NCBI RefSeq assembly: GCF_030158645.1 | Contig: NZ_JAOASO010000133.1 | Location: 54,824-118,823 of the forward strand | DNA from: Hydrogenophaga sp. | Lineage (GTDB): Bacteria > Pseudomonadota > Gammaproteobacteria > Burkholderiales > Burkholderiaceae_C | Reading direction: 5' to 3' | DNA: 64,000 bases | Shown here: piece after piece, positions 17,628 through 26,744 of the stretch | Layout: every line of letters begins with the position of its first letter | Numbering within the stretch: position 1 is the first letter of the stretch | The notes under the pieces: generated by a model | Database searches by the model: none | Seen by the model: the letters and a program-made list of their open reading frames with translations, nothing else | What the model was told of the DNA's origin: nothing | Position numbers and translations under genes: made by a program

Positions 17628-18663
17628 GGCGGCGCCTCCTCGCGGCAAAGATCAGGCCCCAGGTGTCGGCGAGGTCACGCACCTCGGCCGCGTCCAGCGC
17701 GCCCTTTTCCCGCAGCAGCTGGTGCAGACGCGGCAGGTGGTAGTGCGGCACCGCCGGATACAGGTGGTGTTCCAGGTGGTGGTTCACATGGTGCGGGAAC
17801 AGGACAAACCGGCCCAGCCAGTTCAGCACGCCGCCCCAGGTGCGGTTGCAGCGCGCGGCGGTCAGTGGCGACGAGAGGTCGTGCACCGCGCCGTGTTCAA
17901 AGATGGCGCGCAGGCGCAGGATGGGCTGCAGCACCGTCACCAGCGGCAGCAGCCAGAGCACCGCGTACATCGCCAGGCCGGTGGTGCCGCCCAGCAACAG
18001 CGCGAGCAACGGTGCCACGAGGTGAAAGCCGACCACAAACCAGCGGTCTTGCCTCGCGGCGGCGCGCAGGGCGGGCGAGGTGTCGTCCAGCGGGCGGATT
18101 TCGCGCTGCGTGTCCTCGTTGATCGCGGGCGCGCCGAAGAAATAGGCGTAGGTCTTCCACGCGTTAAGGCCCAGCAGATCCTGCCCAAGCTTCTTCAGCA
18201 GGTAGAGACGACCGCGCGGATAACCGCCGTGGATGGCGGTGTCGGGGTCCTCTTCGGTGTAGAGGTGGTTGTGGTGCAGCCGGTGCGTGACGCGGTAGGT
18301 GCACATGGACAGTCCCGCCGCCATGCCCATCAGCCGGCCCAGACCGTCGTTCGCCCAGCGCGCGGCGAACAGGCGGTAGTGCGCGGCCTCGTGAACCAGG
18401 ACGAAGATGGCGTGCTGCGCCATGCCGATCACCACCACACTGAGCAACATCCAGGGGCTCGGCCAGGTGGCCACCGCCAGCGCCGCGGCGGCCGCGATCA
18501 GACCAACGGTCTGTGCCAAGGCCAGCCAGGTGCGGGACAGGGACAGCGTGGTCAGCGGGGCCAGCTCGTCGGAGGTCAGCAGCCGCCGCGCCTCCACGTT
18601 GCGCACCCCGGGGGCGCGAAGGTCCTGCCGGAACTCCTCACCTCGTGGGCTGGCCGTGTCCAT
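17611..18663 (-). CDS. membrane fatty acid desaturase family protein
   Basis: 350 residues. The three histidine clusters that hold the di-iron centre are present: HEAAH (91-95), HRLHH (127-131) and HVNHHLEHH (292-300), with an additional His in FEHGAVHD. Four or so membrane helices lie around 52-90 and 215-250. Proteins of this type desaturate or hydroxylate acyl chains (or related lipids) using O2 and an electron donor; position specificity cannot be told. Inner membrane. It starts 13 bp after the MDR gene and its stop overlaps the AidB-like start by 17 nt, so the two are translated together. Confidence 0.9.
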   Translation of the reverse strand: MDTASPRGEEFRQDLRAPGVRNVEARRLLTSDELAPLTTLSLSRTWLALAQTVGLIAAAAALAVATWPSPWMLLSVVVIGMAQHAIFVLVHEAAHYRLFAARWANDGLGRLMGMAAGLSMCTYRVTHRLHHNHLYTEEDPDTAIHGGYPRGRLYLLKKLGQDLLGLNAWKTYAYFFGAPAINEDTQREIRPLDDTSPALRAAARQDRWFVVGFHLVAPLLALLLGGTTGLAMYAVLWLLPLVTVLQPILRLRAIFEHGAVHDLSSPLTAARCNRTWGGVLNWLGRFVLFPHHVNHHLEHHLYPAVPHYHLPRLHQLLREKGALDAAEVRDLADTWGLIFAARRRRHESHA

Positions 18664-18676
18664 GGCTGCGCCCGCG

Positions 18677-19693
18677 TCAGACCAGTTTGACGAGCTGCTT
18701 GCCGAAGTTCTTGCCCTTCAACAGACCCATGAAGGCCTCGGGCGCAGCGGCCAGACCCTCGGCCACCGTTTCGCGCGGTCGCAGCTTGCCGGTGGCCACC
18801 AGGGTGCCCAACTCGGTGAGCGCCTCGGGCCAGACCTCCATGTGCTCGCTGACGATGAAACCTTCGATCTTCAGGCGGTTCACCAGGATCAACGCGGGAT
18901 TGGCCAGCGGCAGCGGCTGGCCGTCGTAGCCAGCGATCATGCCGCACACCGCGATGCGGCCGAAGGCGTTCATGCGCAGCAACACCGCGTCCAGCACCAT
19001 GCCACCCACGTTTTCAAAGTAGCCGTCGATGCCTTTCGAGCACACATCCTTGAGTGCCTTGGCCAGCGAGTACGCGTCCTTGTGGAGCTTGTAGTCGATG
19101 CAGGCGTCGAAGCCGAGTTCTTCGACCGCGTACTTGCACTTCTCCGGACCGCCCGCAATGCCCACCGCACGGCAACCGCGCGCCTTGGCCAGGGCACCGA
19201 AGGCGCTGCCGACCGCACCGGTGGCCGCACTCACCACCACGGTGTCGCCCGCCTTGGGGTTGATGATCTTCACCAGCCCGTACCAGGCGGTCACGCCGGG
19301 CATGCCGACCGCACCCAGGTAGTAGGACAGCGGCACGTGGGTGGTGTCGACCTTGCGCAGCGCGCCGGGCTGCGCGGCATCGACCACGCTGTACTGCTGC
19401 CAGCCGCCCATGCCCACGACCTTGTCGCCGGGCTGGAACTTGGGGTGCTTGGATTCGACCACCTCGCCCACGGTGCCGCCGATCATGACCTCGCCCAGCG
19501 CCTGCGAGGCCGCGTAGCTCTTGCTGTCGTTCATGCGTCCGCGCATGTAGGGGTCCAGGCTCAGAAAGTGGTGACGCACCAGCACCTGGTTGTCGGCAAG
19601 TGCCGGGGTGTCGGTCGAGACGAGCTTGAAGTTGTCGACGGTGGCTTCGCCCTGGGGACGGTTGTCGAGCACGATCTGTTGGTTGGTGGGCAT
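18677..19693 (-). CDS. zinc-independent NADP-dependent oxidoreductase (MDR, CurA/YncB-like)
   Basis: 338 residues from ATG 19693. Medium-chain dehydrogenase/reductase lacking the zinc ligands. The N-terminus (LDNRPQGEATVDNFKL) and HHFLSLDPYMRGRMND are hallmarks of the CurA/YncB/leukotriene B4 dehydrogenase branch, which reduces the C=C bond of alpha,beta-unsaturated aldehydes and ketones. The NADPH loop is SAATGAVGSAFGALAKARG, and KCKYAVEELG carries the Lys that contacts the 2'-phosphate. Cytosolic. In this operon it may clear enals or enones formed from lipids, which is an inference. Gap to the thioesterase 43 bp. Confidence 0.93.
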   Translation of the reverse strand: MPTNQQIVLDNRPQGEATVDNFKLVSTDTPALADNQVLVRHHFLSLDPYMRGRMNDSKSYAASQALGEVMIGGTVGEVVESKHPKFQPGDKVVGMGGWQQYSVVDAAQPGALRKVDTTHVPLSYYLGAVGMPGVTAWYGLVKIINPKAGDTVVVSAATGAVGSAFGALAKARGCRAVGIAGGPEKCKYAVEELGFDACIDYKLHKDAYSLAKALKDVCSKGIDGYFENVGGMVLDAVLLRMNAFGRIAVCGMIAGYDGQPLPLANPALILVNRLKIEGFIVSEHMEVWPEALTELGTLVATGKLRPRETVAEGLAAAPEAFMGLLKGKNFGKQLVKLV

Positions 19694-19736
19694 GTGTGTC
19701 TCCTGAAAAGTCGGTGTGTGAAATCGGCTGGTGAAG

Positions 19737-20165
19737 TCAGTCGGTCGAGATGCGGTTGAAAGCCTGCACGCTGCCCGCGCCCACGGGCAGGCGGGCAACA
19801 AACTTGAAGGTACCGGTGGCATGAGAGCAGAGCTTGCCCGCCGCGTCAAAAATGCTGCCTTCGGTGAAGGCCATGGTGGCGGTGCGGTGCAGCAGCTTGC
19901 CTTTGGCGGTGAGCGGCCCTTTGGCCGCGCGCATGAAGCTGGTTTTCATCTCGATGGTGACGCCGCCCATGTCGGGCTCGACCGAGCGCGCGGCGTGCGC
20001 CATGACCACGTCGAGCAGCGTCATGCTCGCGCCGCCGTGCACCACGTCGAAGGAGTTGAGGTGGTCCTCTGACGGGTTGAAGCTGATCTCCGCGTCACCG
20101 CCCTCGAACTTGTGCAGTTCGAAGCCGAGCAGTTCGACGAAGGGGATGCGGACAGAAAACTCCAT
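19737..20165 (-). CDS. PaaI-type hotdog thioesterase
   Basis: 142 residues, the usual size of a single hotdog-fold subunit. The active-site segment is VVHGGASMTLLDVVMAHAA, where the HGG turn and the following Asp (helix) match the PaaI/YbgC-like acyl-CoA thioesterases; the enzyme would hydrolyse an acyl-CoA to free acid and CoA as a tetramer. It starts 7 bp after the stop of the SDR gene upstream and is followed 43 bp later by the MDR gene, so co-transcription is almost certain. In the cluster it could free CoA when beta-oxidation stalls; the substrate is not shown by the sequence. Confidence 0.92.
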   Translation of the reverse strand: MEFSVRIPFVELLGFELHKFEGGDAEISFNPSEDHLNSFDVVHGGASMTLLDVVMAHAARSVEPDMGGVTIEMKTSFMRAAKGPLTAKGKLLHRTATMAFTEGSIFDAAGKLCSHATGTFKFVARLPVGAGSVQAFNRISTD

Positions 20166-20172
20166 GAAGTGC

Positions 20173-20964
20173 TCAGCCGCCGGTGATGATGCTGACGCCG
20201 CCGTCCACCGCCAGCCACTGGCCCGTGATGTGTTTGCCCGCGTCGCTCGCGTACAGCAGCGTGAGGCCTTTCAGGTCTTCGTCGTCGCCCAGGCGGCCCA
20301 GCGGCGCATGCGCGGCGAGGCGCTCTTCGCCCATGGCCTTGAGCGTGCCCATGGTCATCTTGCTCGGGAAGAAGCCGGGGCAGATCGCGTTGACGCGGAT
20401 GCCGTGCGCGCCCCACTCGGCGGCCAGCGCGCGGGTGAAGTTGATCACCGCGCCCTTGGAGGTGTTGTACGCAATGGTCTTCATGTCGCGCGGGTTGCCG
20501 CCCAGGCCGGCGATCGAAGCGGTGTTGATGATGCTGCCGGTTTTGCGCGCGATCATGCTGCGCTTGGCCACGACCTGGCTCAGGATGAAATAGCTGCGCA
20601 CGTTGAGGTTCATCACCTTGTCCCACGCGTCCACCGGGTGGTCTTCGGCCGGCGCGCCCCAGGCGGCACCGGCGTTGTTGATCAGGATGTCGATGTCGCC
20701 CAGGCGCTGCAAGCTTTCGTCGGCCAGGCGATGGATGTCTTCTTCCTTCGAACAGTCGGCGGCAATCCAGCGCGCATCGATGCCCGCGGCCTGCAACTCG
20801 GCGGTGGCGGCTTCCAGGTCCTCGGCCTTGCGCGAGCTGACCACCACGCGGGCACCGGCTTCACCCAATGCGTGGGCCATCTGCAGGCCCAGGCCGCGCG
20901 AGCCGCCGGTGATGAGGGCGGTCTTGCCTTTGAGGTCGAAGAGTTGGTGGATGGTTCTGGTCAT
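20173..20964 (-). CDS. SDR family oxidoreductase (3-oxoacyl reductase type)
   Basis: 263 residues from ATG 20964. Cofactor loop TGGSRGLG (20-27) with Ser43-Arg45 at the end of strand 2 (VVVSSRK), the pattern for NADP(H). NNAG at 96-99, catalytic Ser150, Tyr166 and Lys170 (YNTSK). Typical FabG-like ending GQWLAVDGGVSI. Relatives (RhlG/FabG type) reduce 3-oxoacyl thioesters or related ketones; which acyl carrier is used is not visible. It lies between the Dabb gene (72 bp) and the thioesterase (7 bp) in the fatty-acid cluster. Confidence 0.92.
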   Translation of the reverse strand: MTRTIHQLFDLKGKTALITGGSRGLGLQMAHALGEAGARVVVSSRKAEDLEAATAELQAAGIDARWIAADCSKEEDIHRLADESLQRLGDIDILINNAGAAWGAPAEDHPVDAWDKVMNLNVRSYFILSQVVAKRSMIARKTGSIINTASIAGLGGNPRDMKTIAYNTSKGAVINFTRALAAEWGAHGIRVNAICPGFFPSKMTMGTLKAMGEERLAAHAPLGRLGDDEDLKGLTLLYASDAGKHITGQWLAVDGGVSIITGG

Positions 20965-21036
20965 GGGTGTCTCCTTGTTGTGGTGTTGACGCCGCCCCCA
21001 TGGGGAACGGGTTGGGGTGGGCACCGTCGCCGGCGC

Positions 21037-21339
21037 TCAGTTCTCGTAATCCATGCAGTGTCGTTCCAGCACCACCTTGCGCATGAACGGCTTGAGCGCC
21101 ACATGCGACGGGTGTGTCTGGTAGGCCGCGAGCGCTGCGCGATCGGTGAATGTGCTGTTGAGCACCAGATCGAAGGTGGCCTCCAGTCCGGTCTGTGCGG
21201 TGGCCACATCGAAGCGTTCCATGCCGGGCACCAGGTTCGAGCAGGCTTCCAGCAAGGCTTTGGCCTGGGCAACGTTGGCGGCCTTGTCGCCCTCGACGCC
21301 CAGGTCCTTGATCTTCCACATGACGATGTGGTGCAGCAT
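21037..21339 (-). CDS. Dabb (stress-responsive A/B barrel) domain protein
   Basis: 100 residues. A small dimeric alpha/beta-barrel protein: MLHHIVMWKIKD at the start, MERFDVATAQTG in the middle and THPSHVALKPFM near the end are the standard Dabb landmarks. Members range from plant stress proteins to polyketide cyclases and heme-degrading-like folds; bacterial copies have mostly no assigned reaction. The ATG at 21339 overlaps the stop of the acyl-CoA dehydrogenase gene by one base (TGATG), so translation is coupled. An acyl-CoA-related role is inferred only from the context. Confidence 0.88.
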   Translation of the reverse strand: MLHHIVMWKIKDLGVEGDKAANVAQAKALLEACSNLVPGMERFDVATAQTGLEATFDLVLNSTFTDRAALAAYQTHPSHVALKPFMRKVVLERHCMDYEN

Positions 21340-23162
21340 CAAAAGGCCTCTTCGGGCAGCGCCGCACAGGTCTGGTCGCGGCTGCTCACCACCTGCAGCC
21401 AGGCGCCGATTTTCGGCAGCTCGTAGTGGAAGAAGAAACGCACAGCGGCCAGGCGCCCGGTGCGTGCATGCGACTCGGGTGCAGCGTGGGCGGCCAGCGC
21501 CACGTCCAGCCAAACCCAGGCCAGTACGGTATGGCCAAAGGCCTGCAGATACGGCACGGCATTGGCCAGGGCGTCGGTCGGCTCGCCGGTGGACCAGGCC
21601 GCCTTGGTGGCGGCACCCACCTGCGCGAGCGCCTGGCCCAGTGCGTTGGCGTGGGCCGCGAACTCGGGCACGTGGATGGCGCGCTGGATGGTGGCGTTGA
21701 TGCGCCCGGCCAGCAGCGTGAGACCCTTGCCGCCTTCCATCAGCACCTTGCGGCCCAGCAAGTCCATCGCCTGGATGCCGTGCGTGCCTTCGTGGATCAT
21801 GTTCAGGCGGTTGTCGCGCCAGTACTGCTCCACCGGAAAGTCGCGCGTGTAGCCGTAGCCGCCGTGGATCTGGATCGCCAGGCTGTTGGCTTCCAGGCAC
21901 CACTCGCTCGGCCAGCTCTTCGCTATCGGTGTGAGCACTTCAAGCAACAGACGGGCATCGTCGGCCGCTGCCGCTTCGGCCGTGTGCTGTTCGTCGACCA
22001 GCCGCGCGCAATAGAGCTCGAGCGCGAGCGCGCCTTCGCAATACGACTTCTGCGCCAGCAGCATGCGTTTCACATCGGCATGTTCGATGATGCGCACAGG
22101 TGCCTGTGCCGGGTCTTTGCCGGCAGGCCCCATGGGGCGGCCCTGCGGGCGGTTCTTCGCGTAGTCCAGGCTCGCCAGGTAGCCCGCCATGCCCAGCATG
22201 GTCGCGGCCATGCCCACGCCGATGCGGGCCTCGTTCATCATGTGGAACATGCAGTGCAGGCCCTTGCCCGCCTGGCCCACCAGGTAGCCCACGGCCCCCG
22301 CTTCACCACCGACCGGGTACTTGCCCTCGCCGAAATTGAGCAGCGTGTTGGTGGTGCCGCGCCAGCCGCACTTGTGGTTGAGCCCGGCCAGCGCCACGTC
22401 GTTGCGCTCGCCGGTCAGTTCACCGGCGGTGTTCACCATCTTCTTGGGCACGATGAACAGCGAAATGCCGCGCGTGCCCGGCACCAGCTTGCCGTTCTCG
22501 TCCGGGATCTTGGCCAGCACCAGGTGGATGATGTTCTCGGTCAGCTCGTGCTCGCCGGCCGAGATCCACATCTTGTTGCCCTTGAGGCGGTAGCGCGGGC
22601 CCAGCGGATCGTCCGCGAAGTCGGCGCCATCGGGCACGGCACGGGTGGACACGTCGCTCAGGCTCGAACCGGCCTGGGGCTCGGACAAGCACATGGTCCC
22701 CGAAAAGCGCCCACTGAATTCGTTGAGCGCAAACACCTGCTTCTGCATCTCGGTGCCGTGCACCATCAGCAGGTTGGCGTTGCCGGTCGTGAGCATGCCG
22801 CTGCCGATGCTGACCGAGGCCATGGCAAAGAACGCGTTGGCCGCGGCTTCCACCGTGTAAGGCAGCTGCATGCCCCCCACGTCGTAATCCTGAGCAGCAC
22901 TCAGCATGCCGCTGGCGGCGTAGGCTTTCTGTGCATCGTGCGTCGCCTGCGGCAGGATCACGCGCTCGCCGTCGAAATGCGGCTCCTGCGTGTCCACCAG
23001 CCGGTTGAAGGGTGCGTACTTCTCGCGCGCAATGCGCTCGCAGGTGTCGAGCACCGCGTCGAACGTTTCGCGGCTGTGGTCCGCGAAACGCTCACGCTGC
23101 TGCAGCGTCTCGACGTGCAGCCAGTCGTGCAGCAGGAAGTCGACGGTCGGGCGCAAAGTCAT
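21339..23162 (-). CDS. long-form acyl-CoA dehydrogenase
   Basis: 607 residues from ATG 23162; the open frame upstream has no homology. The enzyme oxidises acyl-CoA to 2-enoyl-CoA with FAD. Landmarks: GTMCLSEPQAGSSLSDVSTRA (first 20 residues cited as part of the FAD/substrate loop near 160-180), KGNKMWISAGEHEL, an acyl-binding GYGYTRDFPVEQYWRD, and the conserved IHEGTHGIQAMDLLGRKV before an extra C-terminal helical domain of about 140 residues. The long form is common in Proteobacteria and includes DmdC-like enzymes, so chain specificity is open. It follows the thiolase by 14 bp and is coupled to the Dabb gene. Confidence 0.93.
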   Translation of the reverse strand: MTLRPTVDFLLHDWLHVETLQQRERFADHSRETFDAVLDTCERIAREKYAPFNRLVDTQEPHFDGERVILPQATHDAQKAYAASGMLSAAQDYDVGGMQLPYTVEAAANAFFAMASVSIGSGMLTTGNANLLMVHGTEMQKQVFALNEFSGRFSGTMCLSEPQAGSSLSDVSTRAVPDGADFADDPLGPRYRLKGNKMWISAGEHELTENIIHLVLAKIPDENGKLVPGTRGISLFIVPKKMVNTAGELTGERNDVALAGLNHKCGWRGTTNTLLNFGEGKYPVGGEAGAVGYLVGQAGKGLHCMFHMMNEARIGVGMAATMLGMAGYLASLDYAKNRPQGRPMGPAGKDPAQAPVRIIEHADVKRMLLAQKSYCEGALALELYCARLVDEQHTAEAAAADDARLLLEVLTPIAKSWPSEWCLEANSLAIQIHGGYGYTRDFPVEQYWRDNRLNMIHEGTHGIQAMDLLGRKVLMEGGKGLTLLAGRINATIQRAIHVPEFAAHANALGQALAQVGAATKAAWSTGEPTDALANAVPYLQAFGHTVLAWVWLDVALAAHAAPESHARTGRLAAVRFFFHYELPKIGAWLQVVSSRDQTCAALPEEAF

Positions 23163-23176
23163 GGTGCGCCCCGGTC

Positions 23177-24352
23177 TCAGAGAACTTCGAACACACCAGC
23201 GGCACCCATGCCGCCGCCGATGCACATCGTGACCACGACACGTTTCGCGCCGCGGCGCTTGCCTTCGATCAATGCGTGACCGGTCAGGCGCTGGCCCGAC
23301 ACGCCGTAGGGGTGACCCACGGCAATCGCGCCGCCGTTGACGTTGAGGCGGTCGCCCGGGATGCCCAGCTTGTCGCGGCAGTAGATCACCTGCACCGCGA
23401 AGGCTTCGTTGAGTTCCCACAGATCGATGTCGCTCACCTTCAAGCCCAGGCGCGCGAGCACCTTGGGGATGGCGAACACCGGGCCAATGCCCATCTCGTC
23501 GGGCTCACAACCGGCCACAGCGAAGCCCAGGAAACGGCCCAGGGGTGTCAGGCCGCGCTTCTCGGCCATCGTCTCGTTCATCAGCACGCAGGCGCCGCCG
23601 CCATCGCTGAACTGGCTGGCATTGCCGGCGGAGACCAGGCCACCCGGCAGCGCCGAGCGCAGGCCGTGGATACCTTCAAAGGTGGTGCCGGCTCGGATGC
23701 CTTCGTCGTTCTCCACCGTCACCTGTTTGGTGGTGAGGCCCATGACCTTGTCGGCCACGCCGGCGGTCACGGTGATGGGGGCGATCTCGGCCTTGAACAG
23801 ACCGGCTTCGAGAGCGGCCGTGGCCTTCTGCTGGCTGGCGGCGCCGTATTCGTCCATGGCGTCGCGGCCGATGTTGTAGCGCTTGGCCACCTGCTCGGCG
23901 GTCTGCAGCATGTTCCAGTAGATCTCGGGCTTGTTCTTCACCAGCCAGGGATCGGCCAACATGTGGGTGTTCATTTCCTGCTGCACGCAGGAGATGCTCT
24001 CCACGCCGCCGGCCACGTACACGTCGCCTTCGCCCGCGATGATGCGTTGCGCGGCCATGGCAATGGTCTGCAGACCCGACGAGCAGAAACGGTTGACCGT
24101 CATGCCCGAGGTGGTGATGGGCAGGCCGGCGCGCAGCGCGATCTGGCGCGCGATGTTGGCGCCGGTGGCGCCCTCGGGGTTGGCGCAACCCATGATCACG
24201 TCGTCCACTTCGGCGGCTTCGATGCCGGCGCGCTGAACAGCGTGCTGGACCGCATGGCCACCCAGGGTGGCGCCATGGGTCATGTTGAAGGCGCCCTTCC
24301 AGCTCTTGGCCAGGGGTGTGCGGGCGGTGGAAACGATGACGGCGTTGGTCAT
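23177..24352 (-). CDS. acetyl-CoA C-acyltransferase (thiolase)
   Basis: 391 residues from ATG 24352. Degradative-type thiolase that cleaves 3-ketoacyl-CoA with CoA. All catalytic residues are present: Cys90 in [10 protein letters not shown], His347 in [10 protein letters not shown] and Cys377 in CIGGGMGAA. Start sequence [13 protein letters not shown] is typical. It lies 34 bp after the FadB-like gene, so the pair is the FadB/FadA-like core of beta-oxidation in this operon. Usual thiolases have GHPLG-x-SG; here Tyr takes the Leu place, as in FadI-like and some betaproteobacterial copies. Cytosolic. Confidence 0.95.
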   Translation of the reverse strand: MTNAVIVSTARTPLAKSWKGAFNMTHGATLGGHAVQHAVQRAGIEAAEVDDVIMGCANPEGATGANIARQIALRAGLPITTSGMTVNRFCSSGLQTIAMAAQRIIAGEGDVYVAGGVESISCVQQEMNTHMLADPWLVKNKPEIYWNMLQTAEQVAKRYNIGRDAMDEYGAASQQKATAALEAGLFKAEIAPITVTAGVADKVMGLTTKQVTVENDEGIRAGTTFEGIHGLRSALPGGLVSAGNASQFSDGGGACVLMNETMAEKRGLTPLGRFLGFAVAGCEPDEMGIGPVFAIPKVLARLGLKVSDIDLWELNEAFAVQVIYCRDKLGIPGDRLNVNGGAIAVGHPYGVSGQRLTGHALIEGKRRGAKRVVVTMCIGGGMGAAGVFEVL

Positions 24353-24386
24353 GAAAATTCTCCTGATGTGTTCGGGTGGTGTGGGA

Positions 24387-26498
24387 TCAGTTGAAGGTCT
24401 TGCCTTCAGCGACCAACCTCGCCAGCAGCGGTGCCGGCTCCCAGAATTTCGCGTCGTCCAGCGGGTTCTTGGCAAAGCGCTTCATGCTCTGCACCACGTT
24501 GAACAGGCCCACCGTGTCGGCGTAGACCATCGGGCCGCCGCGGTGCGCGGGGAAGCCGTAACCGAAGATGTAGACCACGTCGATGTCGCTGGCCTTGTTG
24601 GCAATGCCCTCTTCCAGGATGTGCGCGGCTTCGTTCACCAGCGAATACACCAGGCGCTGCACGATCTCTTCATCGGAAATCTTGCGCGGCGTGATGCCCA
24701 GGGCCTTGCGATGGTCCTCGATCATCTTCACCACTTCGGCGTTCGGGATCGCGTCGCGCTTGCCCGGCACGTAGTCGTACCAGCCGGCGCCGGTCTTCTG
24801 GCCGTAGCGGCCCTTCTCGCACAGCAAGTCAGCGGTCTTGCTGTACTTCATGTCCGGCTTTTCCTGGTAGCGGCGCTTGCGGATCGCCCAGCCGATGTCG
24901 TTGCCGGCGAGGTCGCCCATGCGGAACGGTCCCATGGCCATGCCGAACTTCTCCATCGCCTTGTCGACCTGCTCGGGCGTGCAGCCTTCGTCCAGCAAAA
25001 AGCCGCCCTGGCGGCCGTATTGCTCGATCATGCGGTTGCCGATGAAGCCGTCGCACACGCCAGAGACCACCGCGGTTTTCTTGATTTTCTTGGCCACGGT
25101 CATCACGGTGGCCATCACGTCCTTGGCGGTCTTCTCGCCGCGCACCACTTCGAGCAGCTTCATCACGTTGGCCGGGCTGAAGAAGTGCAGGCCCACCACG
25201 TCCTGCGGGCGCTTCGTGAAGGAGGCGATCTTGTTGACGTCGAGCGTCGAGGTGTTGGAGGCCAGGATCGCGCCGGGCTTCATCACGCGGTCGAGTTCCT
25301 TGAACACGGCTTCCTTGACGCCGATCTCTTCAAACACGGCCTCGATCACGAGGTCGGCCGCGCTCAGGTCGTCGTAGCTCAGCGTGGTGCTCAAGAGCGC
25401 CATGCGCTGCTCGTACTTGTCCTGCTTGAGCTTGCCCTTCTTCACCTGGGCTTCGTAATTCTTGCGGATGGTGGCCAGACCGCGGTCGAGCGCTTCTTGC
25501 TTCATCTCCAGCATCTTCACCGGGATGCCGGCGTTGAGGAAGTTCATGGCGATGCCGCCACCCATGGTGCCGGCGCCGATGACGGCCACCGAAGCAATCT
25601 CGCGCTTGGGCGTGTCTTCCGGCACGTCCGGAATCTTGCTCGCGGCGCGTTCGGCGGTGAACAGGTGGCGCAGCGCGCGGCACTCGGGCGTCCACATCAG
25701 GTTGATGAAGATGTCGCGCTCGAAGGCCATGCCGTCGTCGAACTTCTTCTTGGTGGCGGCTTCCACGGCGTCCACGCACTTGGCGGGCGCGGGAAAGTTC
25801 TTCGACATGCCCTTGACCATGTTGCGTGCGAACGCGAAATAGGCGTCGCCCAGCGGGTGCTTGCAGGGCAGGTTGCGCACCTTCGGCAACGCGCTGCCGT
25901 CGGCGTGTTTGGCGGCCATCTCGCGCGCCAGGGCCAGGGCTTCTTCGGCCAGGCTCTCGGCAGACGCAGCCATCTTGTCGAACAGCTTCTGGCCCGGCAG
26001 CATGGCGAGCATCTCGCTCTTCACCGGCTCGCCGCTGACGATCATGTTGAGCGCGGCCTCCACACCCAGGGCGCGCGGCAGGCGCTGTGTGCCGCCAGCG
26101 CCGGGGATGAGGCCCAGCTTCACTTCAGGCAGCGCCACGTTGGTGCCGGGTGCGGCAATGCGGTAATGGCAACCCAGCGCGAGTTCCAGACCACCACCCA
26201 TGCACACGCTGTGGATGGCAGCGATGACCGGCTTGGACGTGTTCTCGACCGCCAGGATGACGGAGAGCAGGTTGGGCTCGGCCAGCGCCTTGGGCGAGCC
26301 GAATTCGCGAATGTCCGCGCCACCTGAGAACGCCTTCCCGGCGCCGGTGATCACGATGGACTTCACCGCCGGATCGGCTTCCGCCTTCTCCAGACCTGCG
26401 GCAATGCCCTGGCGCGTGGAGAGACCCAGACCGTTGACCGGCGGGTTGTTCATGGTGATGACGGCCACATCGCCGTGGACCTGGTACTCAGCGGTCAT
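24387..26498 (-). CDS. FadB-type enoyl-CoA hydratase / 3-hydroxyacyl-CoA dehydrogenase
   Basis: 703 residues from ATG 26498. N-terminal crotonase domain with both catalytic glutamates (Glu105 in GGGLELALG, Glu125 in LPEVKLGL), then an NAD-binding domain with [10 protein letters not shown] near residue 307 and the 3-hydroxyacyl-CoA dehydrogenase motif [17 protein letters not shown] with its catalytic His. Two C-terminal dehydrogenase domains follow ([23 protein letters not shown]). It hydrates 2-enoyl-CoA and oxidises the L-3-hydroxyacyl-CoA. It is the first gene of the cluster and has a palindromic operator about 70 bp before its start. The 246-bp gap before it separates it from the liv genes. 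Confidence 0.96.
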   Translation of the reverse strand: MTAEYQVHGDVAVITMNNPPVNGLGLSTRQGIAAGLEKAEADPAVKSIVITGAGKAFSGGADIREFGSPKALAEPNLLSVILAVENTSKPVIAAIHSVCMGGGLELALGCHYRIAAPGTNVALPEVKLGLIPGAGGTQRLPRALGVEAALNMIVSGEPVKSEMLAMLPGQKLFDKMAASAESLAEEALALAREMAAKHADGSALPKVRNLPCKHPLGDAYFAFARNMVKGMSKNFPAPAKCVDAVEAATKKKFDDGMAFERDIFINLMWTPECRALRHLFTAERAASKIPDVPEDTPKREIASVAVIGAGTMGGGIAMNFLNAGIPVKMLEMKQEALDRGLATIRKNYEAQVKKGKLKQDKYEQRMALLSTTLSYDDLSAADLVIEAVFEEIGVKEAVFKELDRVMKPGAILASNTSTLDVNKIASFTKRPQDVVGLHFFSPANVMKLLEVVRGEKTAKDVMATVMTVAKKIKKTAVVSGVCDGFIGNRMIEQYGRQGGFLLDEGCTPEQVDKAMEKFGMAMGPFRMGDLAGNDIGWAIRKRRYQEKPDMKYSKTADLLCEKGRYGQKTGAGWYDYVPGKRDAIPNAEVVKMIEDHRKALGITPRKISDEEIVQRLVYSLVNEAAHILEEGIANKASDIDVVYIFGYGFPAHRGGPMVYADTVGLFNVVQSMKRFAKNPLDDAKFWEPAPLLARLVAEGKTFN

Positions 26499-26568
26499 GG
26501 AATCTCCTTCGTTGTTGGCGGAAAACGGGTGCCCGTGGGGCGTTGACTGTGACGCTCTTCCCGAAAAA

Positions 26569-26580
26569 GAACGATCGTTC
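26569..26580. promoter_or_regulatory. palindromic operator GAACGATCGTTC before the fatty-acid operon
   Basis: A perfect 12-bp palindrome 71 bp upstream of the FadB-like start. It lies in the leader/promoter region of twelve colinear acyl-CoA genes. TetR-type repressors of fatty-acid or branched-chain catabolism (PsrA, FadP, LiuR types) are known to bind short palindromes in Proteobacteria; attribution to one of them is an inference. No regulator gene is adjacent. Confidence 0.5.
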
Positions 26581-26665
26581 GATTCTAGAAACTTGCTGCG
26601 ATGCCGCAAGGGCCGGGTGTCGCGTGGAAGACCGAACCCTCTGCGGCGCAGGTGCCCGAACCCAG

Positions 26666-26702
26666 GATGCCGTGGGTCGGGCTCCGCCGGCCCACAGGCA
26701 TC
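26666..26702. other. GC-rich hairpin between livF-type and fadB-type genes
   Basis: The arms GATGCC-GTGGG (26666-26676) and CCCAC-A-GGCATC (26691-26702) pair over 11 bp with one bulged base, around a GC-rich inner part. It lies in the 246-bp gap (26499-26744) after the LivF-type stop. A second small hairpin, CGCCG-AAGG-CGGCG, lies near 26722-26735. Neither is followed by a T-run on the minus strand, so intrinsic termination is not shown. The structure could end or attenuate the liv transcript. Confidence 0.3.
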
Positions 26703-26744
26703 GCTCCCTACCGGGGGGTGACGCCGAAGGCGGCGCGGGGGGCC

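Noticed and set aside
15981..18122. A 713-codon plus-strand frame antisense to the AidB-like and desaturase genes
   Set aside because: Mirror of real coding sequence; low-complexity Ala/Gly/Arg/His composition and no recognisable motif.
26720..26744. G-rich run after the LivF-type gene as an intrinsic terminator
   Set aside because: The small CGCCG/CGGCG stem has no T-tract on the transcribed strand; termination there is not supported.
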